From NCBI RefSeq assembly GCF_001423585.1, contig NZ_LMOP01000002.1, positions 20,371 to 84,370 of the forward strand: a stretch of DNA of 64,000 bases. Reading direction: 5' to 3'. The position numbers and the translations under genes were made by a program. Source of the DNA: Xanthomonas sp. Leaf148. Its GTDB lineage: Bacteria; Pseudomonadota; Gammaproteobacteria; Xanthomonadales; Xanthomonadaceae. Shown one piece after another: positions 12,100 to 19,453 of the stretch. A model generated the notes under the pieces. The model saw only the letters and a program-made list of their open reading frames with translations. It was not told where the DNA came from and did no database searches. Each line of letters opens with the position of its first letter. Position 1 is the first letter of the stretch.

Positions 12100-13530
12100 T
12101 CAGCGGCTGTCGCGCAGACGGCTGTGGCGATAGCCGTAGCCGAAATAGACCACCAGCCCGACCAAGGTCCATAGACCCATCAGCATCCAGTTGTGCAAGG
12201 TCATTGCCGACAGCAAGGCCAGGCAGCTCAGCACACCGGCGCTGCAGATCAGCCACGCGGCCGGCATGCGGAACGGACGCGGCAGTTCCGGATGCGTGCG
12301 GCGCAGGATCAAGACACCGGCGCACACGGCAGCGAAGGCGATCAGCGTGCCCATCGAGGTCAGCTCGCCCAGCACATCCAGCGGGAAGATGGCAGCCAGT
12401 AGTGCGATGCCCACACCGGTGATGACGGTATTGATGTGCGGCGTGCGGTACTTGGGATGGATGCGGGTGAAGATCGCCGGCAGCAGGCCGTCGCGCGCGA
12501 TGATCATGAAGATGCGCGGCTGCCCGATGATCATCACCAGCACCACCGACGACAACCCGATCAGCGCGCCCACTTCCACCACCACCCGCAACCAGGCCAG
12601 CTGCGGATGCGCGGCCACCGCCGTCACTACCGGCTCATCGGTGCCCAGCTGGGTGAACGGCACCAGGCCAGTCATCACCGCGGCCATGGCGATGTAGAGC
12701 ACGGTGCAGATCACCAGCGACAGCATCATGCCGATCGGCAGGTCGCGCTGCGGCCGGTGCGATTCCTGTGCCGCCACCGACACCGCCTCGAAACCGATAT
12801 AGGCGAAGAACACCATCGCGGCGCCGCGCAGCACGCCCTCCATGCCGTACTTGCCCGGTGCTTCGTTGGCGGGGATGAAGGGATGCCAGTTGGCCGGGTC
12901 CACGTATTTCCAGCCCGCCGCGATGACCAAAATGATCAGCCCGGTCTTGAGGATCACCATCGCCATGTTCATCGCCGACGATTTGCGGATGCCGACATAG
13001 CACAGCCAAGTCAGCAACAAGACGATGCCGGCGGCCGGCAGATTGGCGATTGCGCCGGTGCGTTGCAGCTTGCCGTCCAGCGGTGCGCTGACCAGGGAGG
13101 CCGGTAAATGGATGCCGAAGTGTTCCAGCAGGCTGAGGAAATAGCCGGTCCAGCTGACCGCCACCGCCGAGGCGGAGACGCCGTATTCCAGCACCAGCAT
13201 CCAGCCGATGAACCAGGCCGCCAGCTCGCCGAAGGTGGCGTAGGTATAGGTGTAGGCGCTGCCGGACACCGGCACCATGGCCGCAAATTCGGCGTAGGCC
13301 ATGGCGCAGAACGCGCAGCAGATCGCCGCGAGCACGAACGACAGCACGATCGCCGGGCCGGCATGGTCGGCCGCGGCCTGACCGGTGATCACGAAGATGC
13401 CGCCGCCGATCACCGCGCCGATGCCCAGGGCTGTCAGCCCCCAGGGACCGAGCGCGCGTTGAAGGCCCAGCCCGTCGGCCGCCTCATGGCTGGCATGCGG
13501 GTGTTTGGTGGCCCAAAGTTGTTTGAACAT
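12100..13530 (-). CDS. APC-family amino acid permease (1)
   Basis: A 476-residue inner-membrane transporter with about 12 hydrophobic helices. The first helix has GIGAVIGGGIFVITG, the substrate-binding unwound segment of APC-superfamily cationic amino acid transporters (YfnA/CAT-like). It is clearly paralogous to the gene immediately upstream: helices 1, 2, 6 and 8 match almost word for word (for example DPANWHPFIP and FFAYIGFEAVS). The ATG at 13530 is chosen; the frame extends to 13641 but that part is not hydrophobic and overlaps the preceding gene. Substrate is probably an amino acid, identity unknown. Confidence 0.88.
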   Translation of the reverse strand: MFKQLWATKHPHASHEAADGLGLQRALGPWGLTALGIGAVIGGGIFVITGQAAADHAGPAIVLSFVLAAICCAFCAMAYAEFAAMVPVSGSAYTYTYATFGELAAWFIGWMLVLEYGVSASAVAVSWTGYFLSLLEHFGIHLPASLVSAPLDGKLQRTGAIANLPAAGIVLLLTWLCYVGIRKSSAMNMAMVILKTGLIILVIAAGWKYVDPANWHPFIPANEAPGKYGMEGVLRGAAMVFFAYIGFEAVSVAAQESHRPQRDLPIGMMLSLVICTVLYIAMAAVMTGLVPFTQLGTDEPVVTAVAAHPQLAWLRVVVEVGALIGLSSVVLVMIIGQPRIFMIIARDGLLPAIFTRIHPKYRTPHINTVITGVGIALLAAIFPLDVLGELTSMGTLIAFAAVCAGVLILRRTHPELPRPFRMPAAWLICSAGVLSCLALLSAMTLHNWMLMGLWTLVGLVVYFGYGYRHSRLRDSR

Positions 13531-13572
13531 GGAGCGGTTCCGGCTTGGCGCTGCGCGCGATCGTTGAACGAG

Positions 13573-13596
13573 AAGACCGGCGCGAACGCCGGTCTT
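13573..13596. terminator. Hairpin between the two permease genes
   Basis: A 10-bp perfect stem (AAGACCGGCG / CGCCGGTCTT) with a CGAA tetraloop starts 7 bases after the stop of the upstream permease gene. It lacks a strong U-tract on the minus strand. It may terminate or attenuate read-through from one permease gene to the other. Confidence 0.55.
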
Positions 13597-13603
13597 GAGA
13601 GGG

Positions 13604-15076
13604 TCAGGCCTTGCGGGCCAGACGGCTATGGTGGATGCCATAGCCGAAATAGATGAACAGGCCGATCACGGTCCAGCCCACAAACACCTTCCAGTGCTCC
13701 TGGAAGGCCTGGAAGAACAGGGCCAGGCACGCAAGCGTACCCAACGGGCAAATTATCATCGCCAGCGGTACCCGGAACGGACGCTCCAGCTCGGGCTTGG
13801 TGAAGCGCAGCACCATCACGCCGGCGCATACGGTGGCGAAGGCGAGCAGGGTGCCCATGGACACCAGTTCGCCCAGCACGCTGAGCGGGATCAACCCGGC
13901 TAGTGATGCGGCGACCACGCCGACGATCACGGTGCCGACATACGGCGTATGGAACTTCGGATGCACCTTGCCGAACAGCTTGGGCATCAGTCCATCTTTG
14001 GCCATGGTGTAGAAGATGCGCGGCTGCGCCATCAGCATCACCAGCACCACCGAGGACAGGCCGGCGATCGCGCCGATCTCCACCGCGGTCTTGAGCCAGC
14101 TCAATTGCGGGTGCGCTTCCAGCGCGGTGGCCACCGGCTTGGCGGTGCCGAGCTGGGTATAGGGCATCAAACCTGTCAGCACTGCGCAGACGATGATGTA
14201 GATGATGGTGCACACCGCCAGCGAGCCTAAGATACCGATCGGCATGTTGCGTTGCGGATCCTTGGTTTCACCGGCCGAGGTCGATACCGCATCGAAGCCA
14301 ATGTAGGCAAAGAACACGATCGAGGCAGCGCGGAACACGCCGCTCCAGCCAAATACGCCGGGCGCAGTATTTTCGGGAATGAAGGGATGCCAGTTAGCCG
14401 GGTCGACATATGCCGCGCCGAAGCCGACAAACAGGCAGATCACTGCGATCTTGATCGCAACGACAATCGCGTTGATGAAGGCTGACTGGGTAATGCCGAC
14501 GTAGCACAACCCACTCACAGCAGCCACGATGAGCACGGCAGGCAGATTGAGGATGTTGCCAGAGGCCACGAACTTGCCATTGATCCAGGCAAGCGGGGCG
14601 TTGGTCAGCTCTGTCGGGAATGGAAGACCCAGCGTCCCGGTGATGAAGCTGATCAGATAGGCAGACCATGCCACCGCGACGCTTGACCCTGCAAACAGAT
14701 ACTCCAATACCAGGCACCAGCCAATGAACCAGGCGACGCCTTCGCCAAGCGTGGCGTACGAGTAGGAGTACGCGCTGCCGGAGACCGGCATCATCGCCGC
14801 GAATTCGGCGTAGCACAGGCCAGCAAACGTACAGGCGATGCCCGCGAAGACGAACGACAGCATCACCGCTGGCCCAGCATGGCTGGCAGCCGCCTGGCCG
14901 GTCATCACAAAGATACCGGCGCCGATCACTGCGCCGATGCCGAGCATGATCAGGTGCTTGGCGGTGAGGGTCCGTTGTAGCGTCGCTTCGCCCTGCAGGC
15001 CGCCTTCGACCGGTTCGCCCGCATCCACATGTCCAGCGGGCTCGATCGGTTTGACCCTCAACAGAGACTTCAGCAT
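13604..15076 (-). CDS. APC-family amino acid permease (2)
   Basis: A 490-residue membrane transporter with about 12 helices and the APC signature GIGAVIGAGIFVMTG in helix 1. It is paralogous to the following permease gene and probably arose by tandem duplication; it differs in a longer charged N-terminal tail (about 45 residues) and the periplasmic loop. The ATG at 15076 has AGGGA about 8 bases upstream, whereas the alternative ATG at 15085 is only a few bases from that sequence, so 15076 is preferred. Confidence 0.88.
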   Translation of the reverse strand: MLKSLLRVKPIEPAGHVDAGEPVEGGLQGEATLQRTLTAKHLIMLGIGAVIGAGIFVMTGQAAASHAGPAVMLSFVFAGIACTFAGLCYAEFAAMMPVSGSAYSYSYATLGEGVAWFIGWCLVLEYLFAGSSVAVAWSAYLISFITGTLGLPFPTELTNAPLAWINGKFVASGNILNLPAVLIVAAVSGLCYVGITQSAFINAIVVAIKIAVICLFVGFGAAYVDPANWHPFIPENTAPGVFGWSGVFRAASIVFFAYIGFDAVSTSAGETKDPQRNMPIGILGSLAVCTIIYIIVCAVLTGLMPYTQLGTAKPVATALEAHPQLSWLKTAVEIGAIAGLSSVVLVMLMAQPRIFYTMAKDGLMPKLFGKVHPKFHTPYVGTVIVGVVAASLAGLIPLSVLGELVSMGTLLAFATVCAGVMVLRFTKPELERPFRVPLAMIICPLGTLACLALFFQAFQEHWKVFVGWTVIGLFIYFGYGIHHSRLARKA

Positions 15077-15231
15077 TCGGTACATCCCTAAGTGGCAGAA
15101 CGAAGGCGCGCGCGCCTGGGCGAAGGTGTGCGCCGCATCCCAATGGGACAGGCAAGCGGCCTACCTTGCCAAAGCTACACGCTCACGACAAGCGCGTACG
15201 CAGCATGAATGGCGATAATGGTCGCTGATCC

Positions 15232-15801
15232 ATGCGCAACCGAGAACGACCGATGGTGGATGCAACCCTGCGGCAGCGACTGGCTGCCTACCGCGCACGT
15301 TGGCCGGACGAGGCCGAGGTGACCGACCAGTTCGTGCAGCTGCTGGACGATGCCACCGATCCGTTCTTGCGCGAGCGTGTCGAAGGTCATTTCACCGGCT
15401 CGGCCTGGGTGGTCAGCGCCGATGGCAGCCGCACGCTGCTGACCCACCACCGCAAGTTGCAGCGCTGGTTGCAGCTGGGCGGCCACGCCGACGGCGACCG
15501 CGATCTGGCGCAGGTGGCGTTGCGCGAAGCCGAAGAAGAATCCGGTCTGACCGGTTTGCGGCTGGCAGATGCCGAGCTGTTCGACCTGGACCGCCACTGG
15601 ATCCCCGCGCGCGGCGAGGTGGCGGGGCACTGGCATTTCGACGCGCGTTACGTGGTGGTCGCAGGCGCGGACGAAGCGTTCGAAGTCAGCGAAGAATCGC
15701 TGGCCCTGGCGTGGCGCCCGATTGCCGAGCTGCTCGCCGAGCCAGAGCTGGATCCGTCGATGCGGCGCATGGCCGAGAAGTGGGTGGCCCGAGGCGTGTG
15801 A
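15232..15801 (+). CDS. Nudix hydrolase family protein
   Basis: A 189-residue protein with a Nudix fold. The Nudix box lies at about residues 84-106: GHADGD, then Arg90, then REAEEESGL at 98-106. The REUXEEXGU half with its metal-binding glutamates is intact, but the first conserved Glu of GX5E is Arg90 (Asp91 follows). The N-terminal 55 residues form an extra helical region, and a later hydrophobic segment RYVVVAG belongs to the beta-sheet. Substrate unknown. Two starts are possible, 15232 and 15253 (MVDATLRQ); neither has a good Shine-Dalgarno. Confidence 0.8.
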   Translation: MRNRERPMVDATLRQRLAAYRARWPDEAEVTDQFVQLLDDATDPFLRERVEGHFTGSAWVVSADGSRTLLTHHRKLQRWLQLGGHADGDRDLAQVALREAEEESGLTGLRLADAELFDLDRHWIPARGEVAGHWHFDARYVVVAGADEAFEVSEESLALAWRPIAELLAEPELDPSMRRMAEKWVARGV

Positions 15802-15820
15802 CGGGTGCTCAGGGAGTGTG

Positions 15821-15866
15821 CCCTCATCCGCCCTGCGGGCACCTTCTCCCGCAGGCGGGAGAAGGG
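15821..15866. repeat. Xanthomonas intergenic repeat, forward arm
   Basis: CCCTCATCCGCCCTGCGGGC ACCTTCTCCCGCAGGCGGGA GAAGGG contains two small nested palindromes (CCCTGCGGG and TCTCCCGC..GCGGGAGA). An inverted, related copy lies at 16190-16237 and another at 63804-63844. This repeat family is common between genes in this genus. The last part (GGGAGAAGGG) is also the beginning of the 19-bp tandem unit that follows. Confidence 0.8.
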
Positions 15867-16160
15867 ATCAAGCGCGGGAGAAGGGATCAAGCGCGGGAGA
15901 AGGGATCAAGCGCGGGAGAAGGGATCAAGCGCGGGAGAAGGGATCAAGCGCGGGAGAAGGGATCAAGCGCGGGAGAAGGGATCAAGCGCGGGAGAAGGGA
16001 TCAAGCGCGGGAGAAGGGATCAAGCGCGGGAGAAGGGATCAAGCGCGGGAGAAGGGATCAAGCGCGGGAGAAGGGATCAGGTGGGAGAAGAGAGCCTGCG
16101 GCAGAAGGGATCAAGCGCGGGAGAAGGCAGCAAGCGAGAGAAGGCAGCAAGCGGGAGAAG
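15857..16160. repeat. 19-bp tandem repeat array (VNTR)
   Basis: The unit GGGAGAAGGGATCAAGCGC is repeated head to tail 11 times without error from 15857 to 16065. A twelfth partial unit and several degenerate units (GGGAGAAGGCAGCAAGCGA and similar) run to about 16160. Because 19 is not a multiple of 3, all three forward frames read through it with a 19-residue period; these open frames are not genes. The perfect identity suggests recent expansion by slippage or unequal recombination. Confidence 0.95.
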
Positions 16161-16189
16161 GGGGTAGGTGGAGAAGGATGACCTGCACT

Positions 16190-16237
16190 CCCTTCTCCCG
16201 CTTGCGGGAGAAGGTGGCGCAAAGCGCCGGATGAGGG
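16190..16237. repeat. Xanthomonas intergenic repeat, inverted arm
   Basis: CCCTTCTCCCGCTTGCGGGA GAAGGTGGCGCAAAGCGCCG GATGAGGG is the reverse complement version of the repeat at 15821-15866, with a different inner palindrome (GGCGCAAAGCGCC). The two arms face each other across the tandem array. It lies 19 bases after the end of serA on the opposite strand and can form stable hairpins that may stop transcription. Confidence 0.8.
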
Positions 16238-16256
16238 CCGCTCCTGTACCAACCGA

Positions 16257-17498
16257 TCAATACAAAATCCGCGTCCGCAATGTCCCTTCGATCAAGGCCA
16301 GGCCTTCCTTCAGCGCGGTGGCCTGCGCCTCGCTGGCGCTGACGTCGATCACCACGTAGCCGACCTTGGCATCGGTACGCAGGAACTGGCCGTCGATGTT
16401 GACGTTGTGGCGCGAGAACAGCTCGTTGATCTTGGAAAGCACGCCCGGCACGTTGCGGTGGATGTGCAGCAGTCGCAGGCTGTCGGGGTGCTCGGGCAGC
16501 GTCACTTCCGGGAAATTAACCGCCGACAAGGTGCTGCCGTTATCGCTGTAGCGCACCAGCTTGGCGGCCACTTCGATGCCGATATTGTCCTGCGCTTCCA
16601 GCGTGCTGCCGCCCACATGCGGGGTCAGGATCACGTTGTCGTGCGCGATCAACGGCGATTCGAATGCATCGCCGTTGCCCTTGGGCTCGACCGGGAACAC
16701 GTCCACCGCCGCGCCGCCGATCTGGCCGGAGGTAAGTGCCGCATCCAGCGCGTCGATATCGATCACGGTGCCGCGCGAGGCGTTGATGAGATGCGCGCCA
16801 GGCTTCATGCGAGCGATTTCTGCCGCGCCGATCATGTCCTTGGTGGATGGCGTCTCCGGCACATGCAGCGTCACCACGTCCGAGCGCGCCAGCAGGTCGT
16901 CCAGGTCGATCGCCGCACGGGCGTTACCCAGCGACAGCTTGGTTTCGATGTCGTGGAAGATCACCTGCATCCCTAAGGACTCGGCCAGCACGCCAACCTG
17001 GGTGCCGATGTGCCCGTAGCCGACGATGCCCAACACCTTGCCGCGCGTTTCGTGGCTGCCAGCAGCCGATTTGGACCAGCCGCCGCGATGGCATTCGGCA
17101 TTTTTTTGCGGGATGCCGCGCAACAGCAGGATCGCCTCAGCGATCACCAGCTCGGCCACGCTGCGGGTGTTGGAGTAGGGCGCGTTGAACACCGGAATGC
17201 CGGCCAGCTCGGCCGCATCCAGGTCGACCTGATTGGTGCCTATACAGAAGCAGCCCACCGCCATCAGCCGCTTGGCATGCGCCAGCACCTCGGCGCTCAA
17301 CTGCGTACGCGAGCGGATGCCCACGATGTGCGCGTCGGCAATGCGCGCGATGAGCTCGTCTTCGGGCAACGACTTGGCGTGCAATTCGATCTGCGAATAA
17401 CCGGCGGCGCGGAACACATCCACGGCGGTCGGGCTGATGCCTTCCAGCAACAGGACGCGGATGTCCTGCTTGGGAAACGAGGTTCTCTTCGGCGACAT
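16257..17498 (-). CDS. serA: D-3-phosphoglycerate dehydrogenase
   Basis: A 413-residue NAD-dependent dehydrogenase, the first enzyme of serine synthesis. The catalytic and NAD-binding domains show GIVGYGHIGTQVG (Rossmann loop), NASRGTVID and the catalytic His in TPHVGGST. A C-terminal ACT domain (about 335-413, with RNVPGVLSKINELF) should mediate serine feedback, as in E. coli SerA (410 residues). The ATG at 17498 is preferred to 17510 and the long upstream frame because it matches the family N-terminus. Enzymes of this type also reduce 2-oxoglutarate to D-2-hydroxyglutarate, which makes the divergent neighbour meaningful. Confidence 0.95.
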   Translation of the reverse strand: MSPKRTSFPKQDIRVLLLEGISPTAVDVFRAAGYSQIELHAKSLPEDELIARIADAHIVGIRSRTQLSAEVLAHAKRLMAVGCFCIGTNQVDLDAAELAGIPVFNAPYSNTRSVAELVIAEAILLLRGIPQKNAECHRGGWSKSAAGSHETRGKVLGIVGYGHIGTQVGVLAESLGMQVIFHDIETKLSLGNARAAIDLDDLLARSDVVTLHVPETPSTKDMIGAAEIARMKPGAHLINASRGTVIDIDALDAALTSGQIGGAAVDVFPVEPKGNGDAFESPLIAHDNVILTPHVGGSTLEAQDNIGIEVAAKLVRYSDNGSTLSAVNFPEVTLPEHPDSLRLLHIHRNVPGVLSKINELFSRHNVNIDGQFLRTDAKVGYVVIDVSASEAQATALKEGLALIEGTLRTRILY

Positions 17499-17706
17499 GG
17501 GGGAGCGCATTGCAGCAATCGGGTCGGCAACTATGCCAGATGAGGTGCCGGATTGGGCGCTCGCCATGCATGGGTTGCACGCGGCAATCCCTTGCGCTGC
17601 AACGGTTTCAGCTGAATCCAACGCAGCGCAAGCGCACCACGGCGCAACTGGACGAGGCCGGCGCGCACTGGCACGCTGTGCGGTTCCTACTGCCGCGCCG
17701 TGCCCC

Positions 17707-19125
17707 ATGACCGATCCCCGCATTCTTTCGTTGCAACAGGCCGTGCCGGCATTGCGTTTGAAGACCGAGCCGGCCGACCTGGAGCATTACGGCCGCGACT
17801 GGACCCGGCGCTGGACGCCCAACCCGCTGGCCATTGCACTGCCAGGCTCGGTCGAAGAAGTGCAGGCCGTGGTGCAATGGGCGAATGCGCAAGGCGTGGC
17901 GGTGGTGCCATCGGGCGGCCGTACCGGGTTGTCCGGTGGCGCGGTGGCCGCCAACGGCGAGCTGGTGCTCAGCCTGGAACGCTTGAACAAGCCGCTGGAC
18001 TTCAACGCGGTGGATCGCACGCTCACCGTGCAGGCCGGCATGCCGCTGGAAGCGGTGCACAACGCCGCGCGCGATCATGGTCTGGTGTACCCGGTGGATT
18101 TCGCCGCACGCGGGTCCTGCTCGATCGGCGGCAACATCGCCACCAATGCCGGTGGCATTCGCGTGATCCGCTATGGCAACACGCGCGAATGGGTGGCCGG
18201 TTTGAAAGTGGTCACCGGTGGCGGCGAGTTGCTCGAGCTCAACAATGCGTTGGTGAAAAATTCCAGCGGCTACGATTTCCGTCATCTGATGATCGGTTCC
18301 GAAGGCACGCTCGGCATCGTGGTCGAAGCGACGCTGCGGCTGACCGACCCGCCGCCGCCGAGCAATGTGATGCTGCTGGCACTGCCCTCGTTCGAGGTAT
18401 TGATGCAGGTGTTTGCCGCGTTTCGCGCGCAGCTGCGTCTGGAAGCGTTCGAGTTCTTCACCGACCGCGCGCTGGAGCACGTGCTCGCGCACGGCGCGCA
18501 GGCACCGTTTGCCGAGGTCCACCCGTATTACGTGGTCACCGAGTTCGCGGCCGGCGATGCAGCGCAGGAAGCTGCCGCGATGGCTGCGTTTGAAACCTGC
18601 ATGGAGCAGGGCTGGGTCAGCGACGGGGTGATCAGCCAGAGCGATGCGCAGGCCGCGCAACTGTGGCGGCTGCGCGAGGGCATCACCGAAGCGGTGGCGC
18701 GCTATACGCCGTACAAGAACGACGTGTCGGTGCGCATCTCGGCAATGCCGGCGTTTCTGGCCGAAACCCAGACATTGCTTGGCGAGGCGTATCCGCACTT
18801 CGATGTGGTGTGGTTCGGTCATATCGGTGACGGCAACCTGCATATCAACGTGCTCAAGCCCGACGACACCAGCCAAGCTGATTTTGTGACGGCCTGCGAG
18901 CAGGTCACCAAGGTGCTGGCGCACGCGTTGCAGCGCTTTGGCGGCAGCATTTCCGCCGAACACGGCATTGGCCTGGTCAAGAAGCCGTACCTGTGGAGCA
19001 CGCACTCTGCCGCAGAAATCGCGCTGATGCGTGGCGTCAAACATGTGCTGGATCCTCAGCTTTTGCTGAATCCCGGCAAGCTGTTCGACATGGACAACGT
19101 GCCCGGCGCGACGCCTGCCGGGTAG
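17707..19125 (+). CDS. FAD-binding oxidoreductase, probable D-2-hydroxyglutarate dehydrogenase
   Basis: A 472-residue flavoprotein of the vanillyl-alcohol-oxidase / GlcD-D2HGDH family. The FAD-binding N-terminal half has PSGGRTGLSGGAV and GSCSIGGNIATNAGG. The C-terminal half has WFGHIGDGNLHINV with metal-binding histidine, and AEHGIGLVKKP. The family includes D-lactate, glycolate and D-2-hydroxyglutarate dehydrogenases; the divergent position next to serA favours the last, which in Pseudomonas removes the D-2-hydroxyglutarate made by SerA. The frame is open upstream to 17437, but the ATG at 17707 starts the conserved region. Exact substrate is inferred from context. Confidence 0.85.
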   Translation: MTDPRILSLQQAVPALRLKTEPADLEHYGRDWTRRWTPNPLAIALPGSVEEVQAVVQWANAQGVAVVPSGGRTGLSGGAVAANGELVLSLERLNKPLDFNAVDRTLTVQAGMPLEAVHNAARDHGLVYPVDFAARGSCSIGGNIATNAGGIRVIRYGNTREWVAGLKVVTGGGELLELNNALVKNSSGYDFRHLMIGSEGTLGIVVEATLRLTDPPPPSNVMLLALPSFEVLMQVFAAFRAQLRLEAFEFFTDRALEHVLAHGAQAPFAEVHPYYVVTEFAAGDAAQEAAAMAAFETCMEQGWVSDGVISQSDAQAAQLWRLREGITEAVARYTPYKNDVSVRISAMPAFLAETQTLLGEAYPHFDVVWFGHIGDGNLHINVLKPDDTSQADFVTACEQVTKVLAHALQRFGGSISAEHGIGLVKKPYLWSTHSAAEIALMRGVKHVLDPQLLLNPGKLFDMDNVPGATPAG

Positions 19126-19159
19126 TCTCTTCATTACCTCACATGGAATCGACACGCCG

Positions 19160-19453
19160 ATGATGCGCTCTCTGGTGTTTTGTGCTTTGACCCTGCTGCC
19201 GCTGGCAGCCGCCGCATCCAGTCTTGCGGGTACTTCGGCCGGTGCATCGTCCGCCGGTTCGTCCAACAGCAGCAGTTCCGGCGACGACAAGGTGGTTGCC
19301 GACGCACGCGAAGATGCGGCCGGCTTTGTCGCCAGCGATGGCGCCATTCGCGGCGCGCGTCTGGAAGCGGCGTTGCTGCAATTGCGCAGTCGCAGCGATG
19401 CGGCGCGTGTGTCCAGCGATCTGGAACTGGCTCAGTCCATCCTGGCGCAGTGA
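19160..19453 (+). CDS. Small exported DUF2388-like protein
   Basis: A 97-residue protein with a signal peptide (MMRSLVFCALTLLPLAAAAS). A Ser/Gly-rich linker (about 22-40) follows, then a conserved-looking block DDKVVADAREDAAGFVAS and GAIRGARLEAALLQLR. This block fits the DUF2388 family of periplasmic proteins known mainly from Pseudomonas and relatives, whose function is unknown. Its stop overlaps the GTG start of the next gene (GTGA), so the two are probably translated together. Confidence 0.75.
   Translation: MMRSLVFCALTLLPLAAAASSLAGTSAGASSAGSSNSSSSGDDKVVADAREDAAGFVASDGAIRGARLEAALLQLRSRSDAARVSSDLELAQSILAQ

Noticed and set aside
15857..16160. Possible CRISPR array
   Set aside because: Copies of 19 bp follow each other without spacers and no cas genes are near, so this is a tandem repeat.
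15805..16167. Repetitive open frames with a 19-residue period
   Set aside because: Produced by the 19-bp tandem array read in all three frames; no ribosome binding site and no protein family.
17437..17706. 90-codon N-terminal extension of the FAD oxidoreductase
   Set aside because: It overlaps the serA 5' end and the divergent control region and has no homology to the family N-terminus.
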